The notes under the pieces: generated by a model
What the model was told of the DNA's origin: nothing
What the model saw: only the letters and a program-made list of their open reading frames with translations
The model's database searches: none
Assembly (NCBI GenBank): GCA_036365455.1
Contig: JAWQUS010000002.1
Coordinates: 434,001-498,000 of the forward strand
Direction of reading: 5' to 3'
DNA from: Macrosoma leucophasiata
Taxonomy: Eukaryota; Arthropoda; Insecta; Lepidoptera; Hedylidae
DNA: 64,000 nucleotides
Translations under genes and position numbers: made by a program
Part shown: positions 43,173 to 53,420 of the stretch, piece after piece
How the letters are laid out: each line of letters opens with the position of its first letter
Numbering within the stretch: position 1 is the first letter of the stretch

Positions 43173-46100
43173 CATCATCATTATCATCATATCAGCCATA
43201 AGACGTCCACTGCTGAACATAGGCCTCCCCCAAGGACCTCCATGCCGACCGATCGGAAGCGACGTGCATCCAGCGGGTACCTGCAGCCTTGATCAGGTCG
43301 TCGGTCCATCTTGCAGGTGGACGTCCTACGCTGCGTTTGCCGATACGTGGTCTCCACTCGAGAACCTTTCTGCCCCAGCGGCTATCGGTTCTCCGAGCTA
43401 TGTGCCCTGCCCATTGCCACTTCAGCTTGGAAATCTGCTTGGCTATGTCAGCGACTTTCGTTCGCCTACGGATCTCCTCATTTCTGATTCGATCCAGTAG
43501 GGAAACGCCGAGCATAGCCCTTTCCATTGACCGCTGAGTGACTTGGAGCTTTCGTACGAGACCCATAGTGAGAGACCACGTCTCGGCACCGTAGGTCATC
43601 ACCGGTAAAACGCACTGGTTAAAGACTTTCGTCTTCAAGGACTGCGGGATGTTTGACGAGAAAACGCTCCTTAACTTCCCGAACGCTGCCCAGCCGAGTT
43701 GGATTCGGCGAATGACCTCTTTCTCGAAGTTCGACCTGCCTAGTTGTATGGTGTGTCCTAAATAGATATATTCGTCGACAACTTCGAGGATCGAGTTCCC
43801 AACGGATACTGGAGTGGGCGATACAAGGTTTATTAAACATGACCTTGGTCTTATCCATGTTCATTTTAAGGCCCACTCTTTGGGACACTCGATTGAGGTC
43901 TTCGAGCATTGTGCTGAGATCTTCCAGCGACTCTGCCATGACTATAATATCGTCGGCAAACCGAAGGTGAGTGATGTATTCGCCGTTGACATTGATGCCT
44001 AGTCCTTGCCATTCCAGGAGCTTGAAGGCGTCTTCCATTGCATTGGTGAAGAGCAGGGGTGAAATGACATCTCCCTATCTTACTCCCCTCTGCAAAGGAA
44101 TCGCCCTCGTGCATTCGACCTGTACTCGGACTGACATGGTGGCGTTTTTATACAAACACTTCAACACTTCGATATACCGATAGTCAATGTGGCAACGCTG
44201 TAAAGACTGCAGCACAGCCCATGTTTCAACCGAATCAAAGGCTTTCTCATAGTCCACGAACGCTAAGCATAATGGCCGGTTATACTCCTCGGACTTCTGT
44301 ATAACCTGCCGCAGCGTGTGTATGTGGTCTATGGTACTATAGCCTTTTCGGAAACCGGCTTGTTCGGGAGGCTGGAAGTCATCAAACCTGCGAGCGAGAC
44401 GGTTCGTGATCACCCTCGAAAACAGCTTGAAGCGAGATGGGTCTATAGTTCTTCAATAGGGCTTTATCACCTTTTTTGAAGAAAAGCACCACCACGCCTC
44501 TGTTCCATGCTTCTGGCGTAGTACCTTCGAATAGGACGGAATTAAAGAGCTTCTGAAGGACTTTCAGTAACGGTGATCCACCCGCTTGCAGAAGCTCTGT
44601 AGTGATTCCGTCCTCTCCAGGCGCCTTGTTGTTCTTAAGCTGTTTGAGGGCCATCCTAATCTCGTACAGGCTGATGTCCGGGATATCTTCAGTATAGTGT
44701 CGGGTTAATTTGGCTCTCGGGTCTCTAACCAAATCAGAGGCAGGTTGTGCGACCGAGGTATATAACTGCCCATAAAACCTCTCGATCTCCCGCAATACCT
44801 CAGGCTTAGTCGACGCTAAACTGCCGTCCTCTGTCTTCAGCTGCATCAGCCGGCTCTGTCCAATAGACAGATCCCTTGCAAACACTTTGGAGCCCTTGTT
44901 TCTCTCTATCGTTTCCTCAACACATTTTGTGTTGAAGGATCTGATATCGTGCCGCAAGGACTGTTGGATCTGTCTATTAAGTTGCCGGTATTTTTCAGCT
45001 TCATCAGAGGTCTGCAGTGTCATTGAGCGTCGTTCTGCCATAAGGTTGAGGGTTTGATCGGTTAGTTTTTGAGGTCTATTTCGTCGGCGAGTTTTAAAGT
45101 ATTTATACCCCACCGACTGGACAGTTTCTACCAACCTGTCATTCATATCGTCCACTGAGATGCAATCCTCCAGGCAAGCAAAGCGATTTTTCAATTCGAG
45201 CTGAAAGCTCTCGGGGTTTTGTATGTGAGAAATAGTAGGTCGGAGCGTAGACTTCATTAGACGAGATCTTTCGATCTTGATGTTTAAATTCAATGTGCCC
45301 CTAACCATTCGGTGATCACTTCCGGTTTTCACCCTGTGAATCACGGAGACATCATTGAATATGTGTTTCTTGTTGGTCATAATGAAGTCTATCTCATTTT
45401 TGTTGGAACCGTCTGGGCTCATCCAGGTCCATTTCCTATGAGGCGGCTTCTTGAAAAAGGAGTTCATCATAAAAAGTTCCTCCTTCTCCAGAAAATTGGC
45501 CAGCCTCTGGCCCCTAGGGTTCCGATTCCCACATCCAAATTGCCCCACTCTCAGCTCATTATCGCATCCCTTGCCCAGCTTTGCGTTGAAGTCTCCCATC
45601 ACAACAGTGAAATACGTTTTGGAAGTATGTATGGCCCTACTTATGTCCTCATACATAGCTTCCACCTCGTCGTCCGGGTGTGCCGAGGTCGGTGCGTAGA
45701 CCTGGATGACCTTCAAGGAATATCTCTTGGATATTCTGAGTATCAGGTACGCGACCCTACTCGACACACTCGTGATGCATTCAATGTTGTTAACGAGAGA
45801 CTTGTGGACGATAAACCCGACACCACCTTGGGACTTCTGGTCGCCCTCCCGGTAGTAGAACAAGTTGCCAGACTTCAGGGTTATCGTGTCCTCTCCCTCT
45901 CTACGGACTTCACATAGACCTAAGATGTCCCAGTGCAACTTGTTCAATTCTTCTTCCAGCTCAGCAATTTTCTCGTCTGTCCTTAACGTGCGTGTATTGT
46001 GTGTTACCAGTGATAACCTACGTCGGTTTTCCGTTGTGCATGCCGAAGTCGTTTGACGGAAGCGACTCACCCGGAGATTCTTAGCACCCCTGGCTCCAGA

Positions 46101-46333
46101 GCTCGACCAGCGCCCGTCTACGCCGGTTTTGCTCATGGAGCCGCCGGGCACTTGGGGCCTTTTCCTCGTCTGCATTTTCATCTTGGGGGGGTTTAGACCA
46201 TAACCCGCCACGCTGGTCCAGTGCGTGTTGGCAGGTCGCCAGAGCCTCGTTTGTTGTATAGCAGGGTGCACCACGTGCAGGTGAGGTTGGCTTGGGTCTC
46301 GATGGTGTTGGTTGAGACCCCTTACACCCCTAT
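43173..46333 (-). mobile_element. Full-length RTE-type LINE, decayed, 11-bp target duplication
   Basis: 3161 bp flanked by ACATACATATT at 43162-43172 and 46334-46344. The 5' end begins near ggggtgtaaggggtctcaac (minus) and the 3' end is an atgatgatg tail. It sits in the 3' UTR of the ORF1-only element. 3' ends of the same family occur at 13000, 14619 and 39343. Confidence 0.9.
43192..46300 (-). pseudogene. RTE ORF: endonuclease/reverse transcriptase with lesions
   Basis: The endonuclease starts RRLSLVTHNTRTLRTDEKIA and includes LGLCEVRREGE, VYAPTSAHPDDE, VVMGDFNAKLG, NEIDFIM and TGSDHRMV. Reverse transcriptase follows: LKNNKAPGEDGI, NYRPISL, FVDYEKAFDSVE, the RGVR region, ISPLLFTNAME and RFADDIIVMAE. 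The C-terminal GQ/GH-type domain reads KWQWAGHIARRTDSRWGRK and WTDDLIKAAGTRWM. Lesions: a frameshift near 44420, a TAG in the RT motif-B region (about 44073-44075) and another frameshift near 43800. The true start is unclear, because the long open frame extends into the duplicated target. Inactive. Confidence 0.9.
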
Positions 46334-46402
46334 ACATACATATTACAATATATATTATATTGTGTTAGTACATACAACTTATAGCTATATTAGTACACTT
46401 CA

Positions 46403-47489
46403 CTTGCACTGAGTCATTGTGCGTTCAAGTGGCACTTGTCCCCGGAAGCGACGGAACACTACATCTTGCGGCCAAAAGCTTTCCTCCATGACGAGGTGCA
46501 GCAGGAATGTCGGCACACGCACCACGAACGACTTGAAGTTGACGTTGCGGCGCGACTCCAACAGCTGCACTCTCAGCGTGTATTTCAGCTTTCGACGTAA
46601 GAAATCTACGACGTCTTCCGCCTCGGTCGTGTAGTGGAGGCGGGAGATGTACACCGGCGTGTTCGGTTTCGCTGCGTGCAGACCTATATTGGGGTCTACC
46701 GGAGCCTTACCGCAGCTGTTCTTGTTGGTTTGCTGACGGCGCTTCCTCCCTTGTACTGTCACGAAACCATCGTTATCATCAGCCCGGTTCGTGGCCTTTT
46801 CAGGCCTGGGCTTCGCAGGAATCGTCGCAGAAACGCTGTAACCATTCGGACCGGTCGTGTTGGAGGTCGTGCAGCGCGGGGAGGGGCTGCGGGGACGGGG
46901 GTGGGGGTGCGGGGCGCGCGGGCAGCCCATTCCGCAGGCACAGCACTCGTCGCCGGCGACAATACCGCTGACGCGAACGCGATGCATCGAGGGGGCAAGC
47001 GCCTCGCACGGTGTTGATGTTATTAGACACCGTCGGTGACCTCGTTACTGTCACAGTATTACGCAACTCATTTATTTGATTGCGCAAATCAGTGACGGTA
47101 ACTTGGGAGGCGTCTAATTTATTTTGCACCTCTGCTAAGCTCGCCTTCAGAGAAACTATGTCTCTCAAAAGGCAAGTCACATCTACGAAGGTAACCGGAG
47201 GCAACATATTCAGGTCCTTCGCCACAAATGTCGGCACTTCATCTGGATCCACCTCCTTCAGCAGGGTAATTATGTCCTGCAGACTCTTCTTAGTCCCGTC
47301 ACGTCTACGGGACACCATCTGGTCGCTTCTGTTTAGCGACGTATACAGCAACACCGAAGTTGCGATTTCTTGTTCGCTGAAATTTGATGAACAGATTTGG
47401 ATGGCAGATATCTCTTCCATCACATCCAGCTTCTGCTGCAAAAACGCCAGCAGCTCGTTTGCCACCTGTGTGTCACTCATGGCAACCAA
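46403..47489 (-). pseudogene. ORF1 protein of the ORF1-only LINE, one frameshift
   Basis: The first 160 residues (MVAMSDTQVANELLAFLQQK, KKSLQDIITLLKEVDPDEVP, FVDVTCLLRDIVSLKASL) are a helical N-terminal domain I associate with CR1-type ORF1 proteins of moths. The reading then shifts frame near 47000 and continues through a basic linker (FVTVQGRKRRQ). An RRM-like C-terminal domain follows (PVYISRLHYTTEAEDVVDFL, ESFWPQDVVFRRFRGQVP), ending TMTQCK at 46403. Together about 360 residues, roughly full family length. It would bind element RNA. No zinc knuckle is visible. The frameshift region is GC-rich, so an assembly error should be kept in mind. Confidence 0.72.
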
Positions 47490-47879
47490 AGTTTCGAGCG
47501 ACGGCTAATGCCGCGCTGAACGGTAATCATTGAGTAGGTATAACACGTCCGATCCGGAACGCGGCACACGCACGATTATGGAGGTGGGTGAGGTGGATGG
47601 TAATAAGGAGTAACTTAGGACATACATACCTACATACAAATAAATAGAATTTGAGCGTCTCCGATTTTGACGGGACTTTCACTGGCTGATAGCTGATGTA
47701 ATAAGGAGTAACTTAGGCTACTTTAATACTAGCTGCGCCCACACTTCGTCCGGGTAGATATTGAACAATCACATTTTTTCTCACGTGGACGAAGTCGCGG
47801 GCACAGCTAGCAATAAAAGTAAATCTGAAGCTCCTGAGAGCTAACGCATTAAGACGGTTTTATATATCGTCGCATATGT

Positions 47880-48095
47880 TTGAAAAGAACGATGCATGTA
47901 GAAGAAGCACGAGAGGTAGATGTCTGTACGGGGATATCTGGCGCTCCACACTCCTTGCCTATCAGATGAAAAGAATGATGAATGTAGAAGAAGCGCGAGA
48001 GGTAGATATTTAGATATGTCTGGACGGGGATATCAGGCGCTCCACGTTCGTTGCCTATCATGTGATGGACTTGGCGTGGAGATACATGCCAAGAA
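47880..48095 (+). mobile_element. Two tandem 3'-end fragments of the 54.7-57.4 kb LINE family
   Basis: aatgatgaatgtagaagaag...gcgctccacactcct occurs twice in succession (47885-47965, 47968-48090), both related to 57340-57445. The second ends ggacttggcgtggagatacat. Confidence 0.75.
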
Positions 48096-48127
48096 GATCA
48101 TTAAGACATTTACAGATTTTGTATAAA

Positions 48128-48230
48128 TGATAAACGTAAAAACACGTAACTTCACGCCTGTAATCCCCGAATTGGTAGGCAGAGGTAAATGCATGCATTC
48201 AAGCATACATACAAACACCCACGATTGTAT
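48128..48230 (-). repeat. tRNA-derived SINE (family C), 3' part
   Basis: cacgcctgtaatccccgaat...ttcaagcatacatacaaaca is the inverse of 48685-48775. The two copies form an inverted pair 450 bp apart. Confidence 0.7.
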
Positions 48231-48627
48231 TTGTTCCTGGTGTTCATATTGTGATCATTATATCTCGAAATTCATCAATAAATATACCTACCTATATACT
48301 CACAGAGTGTGTAGATGGCAAGTAGATGAATTCTGTAGTTTATCTTCATAGTAACTATTTAGAGACCATAATTCAAACTTTGCTACCCCTTGTTGTTCTA
48401 TGAAAGAAATCACGGGAACATACATACCTATTATCTAACCAGAACAAAACCTATTATCGAAACACATTTATTTAGGTCCTTTAAAAAAGATAAGATAGCC
48501 GCAAAATTAATATTGATAGTTACGGCCAACGATGTAGCTCATTGGTTACGGCGCTCCAAAATTTTCTGATAACATCAGGTACAGGGGTTTTATTAAAATC
48601 GTTCAATCACAACTGAATCGATTCGGT

Positions 48628-48775
48628 GAACTGCCTCAGTGGCGTAGTGGTAGCAGGCCACTACTATTACGTAACCGGCGAGTCATGGGTGTTTGCATGT
48701 ATGCTTGAATGCACGCATTTACCTCGGCCTACTCCTTCGGGGATTACAAGCGTGAAGTAACGTTTTTTTTTACAT
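48628..48775 (+). repeat. tRNA-derived SINE (family C)
   Basis: The head aactgcctcagtggcgtagt is tRNA-like. The tail cttcggggattacaagcgtg is a phrase I know from moth and butterfly SINEs. It is preceded at 48550-48635 by sequence also present at 41560-41645. Confidence 0.7.
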
Positions 48776-48939
48776 TTATTTTGCGGCAGAAAGATTCTAT
48801 GCTCGACTACTGAAACTGGAACACTACCCCCTACCCTCTTACTTACCCACCTTATTTACAATAATAAGGTCGGAAGGAAGGATCGAAAGTTAATATTGCA
48901 ATAAACATCTCATCATACAATATATATCTGTAGGATATT

Positions 48940-49130
48940 CACAAAGGAGCAATCATACGTCGGCGCGTTTGTGTCTGCAGCGCGGTGCCGCATCATTTGC
49001 GACATAGCAATTTGTTCTGCGCCCGCGCACCCGTTTTTGCCCACAATGCATATTTGCCGTAATTAACAGATTTTTTACGCGCATACGCGACATATTTGTG
49101 GTAATTAAGAGAATATGGCGGTGCCTTTTG
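48940..49130. promoter_or_regulatory. Enhancer-like block with paired TAATTA sites
   Basis: A non-repetitive block with CG-rich words (cgtcggcgcgtttgtgtctg, gcccgcgcacccg) and two core homeodomain sites, gtaattaac (49060) and gtaattaag (49101). It resembles developmental enhancers. This is composition only; binding is inferred. Confidence 0.3.
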
Positions 49131-49139
49131 GCTCTTTTT

Positions 49140-49255
49140 TCCCGGTGTCTGTTTTCTGCTGCATCCAACCCACAGTGGGGTGGATGTCGGAGGAAACGGA
49201 TTATTTGGGGCGGCTCCCTTTGTTTCGTGATGACGGTTTAAGTGTCCTGTTATTT
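49140..49255 (+). repeat. Short repeat shared with 51828-51910
   Basis: Common words gtctgttttctgctgc, tccctttgt, gtgatgacggtttaag/ggtgacggcttaag and gtttgaa in the same order. Identity unknown. Confidence 0.5.
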
Positions 49256-49554
49256 GAACCGCGGTTGTCTCAGTGAGTAGGCTCTCACTTTTAAAAAGAG
49301 AAAACTATAAAATATAGGTACAATATGCTGCCTCAATAAAACTTCTTAGTTTGCACGAGTTGTTCTTCATTGTTTTTGAAACTATCTATCTATATTTTCA
49401 TAAATTACTAAATAATTGCTACAACTACAACGGGCTACATGAAAAATAAGTTAATTTTTTCATATTTTTGTACTTTTGTAGGTAATCGGTGGTGCGTTTT
49501 GAGTTTTATTTTACGTCTGTTTTTTTCTGATTCTGGATTTTTGCTTGAAAGTCT

Positions 49555-49559
<5 letters not shown>
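49256..49559. other. Intergenic, no feature seen
   Basis: AT-rich sequence with T runs. No repeat or coding signal recognised. Confidence 0.4.

Positions 49560-49594
<35 letters not shown>
49560..49594. repeat. (AT)n microsatellite
   Basis: Uninterrupted alternation of a and t for about 35 bases. Confidence 0.95.
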
Positions 49595-49597
<3 letters not shown>

Positions 49598-49643
49598 TTA
49601 TCGAATGTCAACATCTTTCAGTTCCGGGAATATATGTGTATAA

Positions 49644-49911
49644 CTAGCTGGCCCGGCAAACTTCGTATTGCCTCAGAATGCAATAATGTGTCAAAGGTTT
49701 GATAAATACGGACTATTTGTATGGGAAAATAAAATTGAGGATATTATTTCCCTTCAATTTCTTCATATTTTCTTACCTTTTAAACCTTCCCTGGAATTCC
49801 AAAAATCATTCAAAATCAAAATTAGCCAAATCGGTAAAGCCGTTCTCGAGTTTTATCGAGACTAACGAACAGCAATTGATTTTTATATACATATATATAT
49901 ATATATATAGA
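49644..49911 (-). mobile_element. Small Helitron-like element (268 bp)
   Basis: On the minus strand it begins TCTATATATATATATATATG (49911), includes ttagtctcgataaaactcga and ccgatttggctaattttga, and ends cggcaaacttcg...gccggGCCAGCTAG-type sequence with CTAG at 49644-49647. The flanking A and T fit Helitron insertion. Non-coding. Confidence 0.65.
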
Positions 49912-50221
49912 TAAACACCAGAATATGCATAGATTGGGAAAAAGAAGAGACTGTCAGTCTCCTTACCTATTTTGAAGTCACCGAAAAAGTGAGGTCTGTA
50001 TTTTGCCTCTACTTAGGTATTAATGAACCTTTTTTTAACGGAAGATATCTCTACGACTCTACATAAATAAAATATAACTCTATATACCTAAGTCTTGGTT
50101 GACACTTCTCGTGACCAGAGGGCTGGCTTATTTTTAGGACAAAGAATAAGTAGGTATTGCTGTTCAACGCGGCAATGCTGCCAGCCTGCTGGGGACATTA
50201 CCGCAGGCAGACAGCGATGTC
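49912..50221. other. Intergenic, no feature seen
   Basis: No recognisable coding or repeat signal. 50150-50215 is mildly GC-rich. Confidence 0.4.
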
Positions 50222-50455
50222 AGAGAATATGTAATATTACTACGTATAGAATGGACACTTCGACGTCCCGCCCTATTTCCGCGCCTCACCCAACCTCCTC
50301 CCCTCTTATGGCAGACTTTTGGTATTCTCTACGTGCTACGCACACAGGTGCACGTGTAAATACACGTCACTGATTGATGTCTGTGTAATAGAGACCAAAT
50401 TAAGCGTTTGTATGGAATTTTGTAAAGTGTCCGCGGTGTGCCGATGTGGAACTCA
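50222..50455 (+). repeat. Unnamed repeat Y, copy 3 (most complete)
   Basis: agagaatatgtaatattact...cttcgacgtcccgcccta...cacgtcactgattgatgtc...aagcgtttgtatggaattt. The other copies are 1660-1860 and 24605-24772. Confidence 0.65.
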
Positions 50456-50802
50456 CAGAAGCGTACTTTTAGTTTTATTATTAATAGGATTAGGCATAGT
50501 AGGTATTTAGTTTAATTTACCAAATTATTTTTTACAATCTAGTTTTGTTACTTAGGTAATTAATGTATTTTACCAATAAAATATTATAATACCAATTATC
50601 TTTAATTCTACATGTAGGTAGGTATTCTAAATATCATATACCTATAGCGTGCTTGGATAAATCGCGCTCCTGGCTGGTTAGGTTCGACTTCCTATCCGTA
50701 CACAAGTAAATTTTCAAATTTTAGAAAGCATTCAGTGTGCCTTTTTCCAAAAACATGTACTTAGGTATTTTTGCATTATCTTTTCTATTGTTCTTATGTT
50801 TT

Positions 50803-51790
50803 ACTAGCTGTGCCCGCGACTTCGTTCACGTGAGAAAAAATGTGATTGTTCAGTATCTACCCGGACGAAGTCGTGGGCGCAGCTAGTATAAAAGTAGCCT
50901 AAGTTACTCCTTATTACATCAGCTACCTGCCAGTGAAAGACCCGTCGAAATCGGAGACACTCAAATTCTACTTATTTGTATGTAGGTATGTTTGTATGTA
51001 TGAATGTATGGAGATAAAAGTAGCCTAACAAGGCTATTACACGACACGGTATTCAGGGCCCGGCAGAAAGGGTGGGCGTGGCCTCGCACCGGGTTGCCGA
51101 TTATTACACTATCCGGTCGCAGTACAAATACACGGGCCGCTTCGGTCGACCTAATTAGGGCCCTATCTCCCTAAATATTATTACACTACCCTGACCCTTG
51201 CTATCGTACCCTGAATACCGTGCCGTTTATAAACGCCCCCTTGGACCCCCAAACATTTTCATTTTCTTAGTTTTAGTAATTAATTTTTTCTTTATAGCGG
51301 TATCAGAAACACATAATTTGTGTAAATGTTAGCTTTCTAGCTATTACTATTTATGAGATACAGCTTGGTGATAGACAGACGGACGGACGGACAGAAAGAC
51401 AGACAGCGGTGGATTAGTAATTCGTAGGGTCCGTTTTTACCTTTTAGGTACGAAACCCCCTAAAAGATAGAACTAAGATACAGAGTAGCTTAAAATACGA
51501 TGTTTAAATTGACATAACTTTTTTATTTCTGAACCGATTCACATGAAACAAACACCAAATATTAAGTGAAACTTACCACAATATATTAATTAATGAAAAC
51601 AGCAGATCGAATAAGCCGTTTCTGAAATGAGCGTGCACAAACGCACAGGCAAACAGACATTTTTTCGGGATAAAAAGTATCCAGTGTTGTGCGCCAAAAG
51701 TTAAAATATAATCATACCAAGTTTCATTGTAATCGGACCAGTAGTTTTTATGTGATGCTTGAACAAACAGACAGACAGACAAAAAAAAAA
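50803..51790 (-). mobile_element. Helitron-like repeat, second copy, inverted
   Basis: Starts at its 3' end with the 95-bp inverted-repeat cassette (50803-50897), then the gacgggacttt/aaggagtaactt unit, then the region matching 42290-42730 in inverse order up to (cagac)n at 51770-51780. The 5' TCTATA end was not found. It contains a small inverted-repeat element at 51040. Confidence 0.62.
51040..51226. mobile_element. MITE-like element with 18-bp TIRs and TTA duplication
   Basis: Ends acgacacggtattcaggg (51041-51058) and the inverse at 51209-51226 match at 17 of 18 positions. TTA flanks both sides (51037-51039, 51227-51229), the duplication of PIF/Harbinger elements. Interior is GC-rich and non-coding. 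Confidence 0.62.
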
Positions 51791-51827
51791 TATTTCACAT
51801 TAATGACACTGCGTTTTAGGTTTTTTT

Positions 51828-51910
51828 TTCCGGGTCTGTTTTCTGCTGCCGTGGGTTTCCCTTTGTGTTGGCGGTGACGGCTTAAGGGTCCGTGTCGTTT
51901 GAAATGGCTA
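51828..51910 (+). repeat. Short repeat shared with 49140-49255
   Basis: See words listed for the partner copy. Located just beyond the inverted Helitron-like repeat. Confidence 0.5.
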
Positions 51911-52034
51911 TATTAATAGGAGGCTACATGTAATGTACCTACCTACTCTACATTGTATTAGGTACATAGGTGCGTAATACAATGAAGAGTATTAATAGAT
52001 AGGTACGTAGGTAATACGTTAAAGAGTCTAAGGA

Positions 52035-52140
52035 GTCAGCGTCCAGCGTCTATGCATGATGAGAATGATGAATGAAGAAGAAGCACGGGAGATGTGTCGC
52101 AGGCACGAGATATTTGGTGGCTCCACACTTGATAAGTTAC
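52035..52140 (+). mobile_element. 3'-end fragment of the 54.7-57.4 kb LINE family
   Basis: tgagaatgatgaatgaagaagaagc...ggtggctccacacttg is a diverged match to 57338-57405. Confidence 0.6.
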
Positions 52141-52479
52141 CTACCTACCTACATAGGTACATTAAGTACAGCCACGGTGTCTACGAACAGTCTGATAGTC
52201 TGAAAAGAAAGACTATCTTAAAAGACACACTACAAACGATAGGTATAGGTACCTATATCTACCTTTTTATTTATTTTATAAACGAGTTCTTATTCATCTA
52301 TCTACAATTTACTTGTACCTAATTATTTACTGATTCGAGATCTTTAGAACGTATCTACCTACGAAAGTGAGATATTTCCGTACCAAAGCTATCTAATTAG
52401 ATATCCATCACATGCCATTACCTGGCACTAACAAGTGCCGCGCGACAGTCTATCAGTTAACAAAATTAACATTAACCAA
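52141..52479. other. Intergenic, no feature seen
   Basis: AT-rich with clusters of cctacctacctacatagg words. No coding or repeat match seen. Confidence 0.4.
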
Positions 52480-52950
52480 CGCAAATATCAATTACCTACA
52501 TAGTGCGTGCGCAGCTTACCACATACACGCAACGCACACCCCTCTACGTAGTACGACGACCTACTCGAGCGACGCGGCGACGTCTGCTCTCGTCTCGCCT
52601 ACTGCCCGAGCGCAACCGACCGAATGAGAAAAGAGACGCATCAAAACCAAATTAATAAGCCCAATATGTACTCTTAATTATGATCAATAAGGTTGAAATT
52701 TCGTTGTTTTTACCAGGGATGCATCAGCACGCTTCAAATAGAACGCAACATGGGAAAAGGAAAGCGTTTGAAATGAAGCGCGGCGATTGGCGGAGGCGCG
52801 CCAATGGCGGCGCAGGGCGGCGGGGGTCGGTGGCGGCGAGGGGCGAAGGGGACGTGGGGGGTAAGTGGGGGCGGGGCCGGTGCGCGTGCGCACACGTGCC
52901 GCTCGCGCCGCGTCCGGCGAACGTCGCGCTGGTGCTGGTGATGTGAAGTG
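52480..52950 (+). promoter_or_regulatory. CpG-rich promoter-like region
   Basis: 52500-52625 and 52770-52940 are the most GC-rich DNA of the window outside pinin exon 5. They contain gggggcggggc (GC-box-like, about 52866-52876) and cacacgtgcc (E-box CACGTG). No TATA box is evident. The block ends just before a start codon with a downstream splice donor, suggesting a TATA-less promoter and 5' UTR. Confidence 0.4.
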
Positions 52951-53032
52951 ATGATGCTGGGTGGTATGGATGGGAAGGAATACGGGGCGCTGCATGCGGC
53001 CGCCGCGGCTGCCGGATATACGATGGATGCGG
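52951..53032 (+). CDS. Candidate first coding exon of an unidentified gene
   Basis: ATGATG at 52951 opens MMLGGMDGKEYGALHAAAAA and ends at donor GCGG|GTGAGT (53032/53033), leaving phase 1 after 27 codons. An in-frame TGA lies 12 nt upstream of the ATG, which fixes the start. Reading through the donor meets TGA within four codons, as expected for an intron. The short Gly/Ala-rich N-terminus after a CpG-rich block resembles first exons of transcription-factor genes, but I do not recognise the family and see no second exon in the window. It could be chance. Confidence 0.38.
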
Positions 53033-53420
53033 GTGAGTCATGACTCCCTAGTACTGTAATAAGGCTGAAGGTAGAGTTAGAAATAATTTTATCATTATCA
53101 TCTTCTAAACATATAAATTTGTTATGAGAATTTCAGCGCCCGTAAAAAAAAACGTTTATTACGGAATATTTTCAACAGGGTTCTGAAGCCACATGTGTTA
53201 ATTTTTAATAAACTTTTTTTTTATTTTATTTTAAAAAGAACATAGTACCACTATGTTCTTTTTATACGATTTTTAACTGAACATCCTGAAAAAAGGAAAC
53301 GAAATTAAGTGCTTATTTCTATTTGTAGTCCGATACCAATTTCCCCTTAATTTTTCGAAAATATCCCACCGAAGTTCCCAGTCTATCATCTGGCCATACC
53401 TACATAATCATTAATTCCCC
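53033..53420. other. Possible intron start; one perfect hairpin
   Basis: No coding signal. 53232-53264 is a perfect 15-bp inverted repeat (taaaaagaacatagt) with a 3-nt loop. Confidence 0.5.

Larger units (their letters stand above)
43073..47599 (-). mobile_element. ORF1-only LINE-like element, interrupted by an RTE
   Basis: Bounded by gtaat at 43068-43072 and 47600-47604. On the minus strand it has a 110-bp leader, ORF1 (47489-46403), about 60 bp of spacer, then the RTE insertion. The last about 90 bp end gttgcctggaataaatgg plus ataaa repeats. Removing the RTE and one copy of its 11-bp duplication leaves about 1355 bp with ORF1 and a LINE tail, and no room for ORF2. It therefore lacked ORF2 before the RTE arrived. 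This could be a half-LINE family or a single internal deletion. Confidence 0.68.
42178..47809 (+). mobile_element. Helitron-like repeat, split by a nested LINE block
   Basis: Left part 42178-43072 starts tctatacttataataaaact, carries (gtct)n, the insect repeat phrase gggtttcgtacctaaaaggt, and about 115-bp tandem units (gacgggactttcacgggc, aaggagtaacttaggctac). The unit is broken at gtaat (43068-43072) and resumes at 47600. It ends gcgggcacagctag at 47809. The terminal 82 bp (47728-47809) form an imperfect inverted repeat. CTAG end and TCTATA start suit a non-autonomous Helitron. Related copy in inverse orientation at 50803-51790. Confidence 0.62.

Noticed and set aside
45312..45917. 201-codon plus-strand frame
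   Set aside because: Lies opposite the RTE endonuclease and has no domain of its own.
52684..53041. Two minus-strand frames rich in Pro, Arg and Ala
   Set aside because: Expected by-products of a CpG-rich block; no domain and low-complexity composition.
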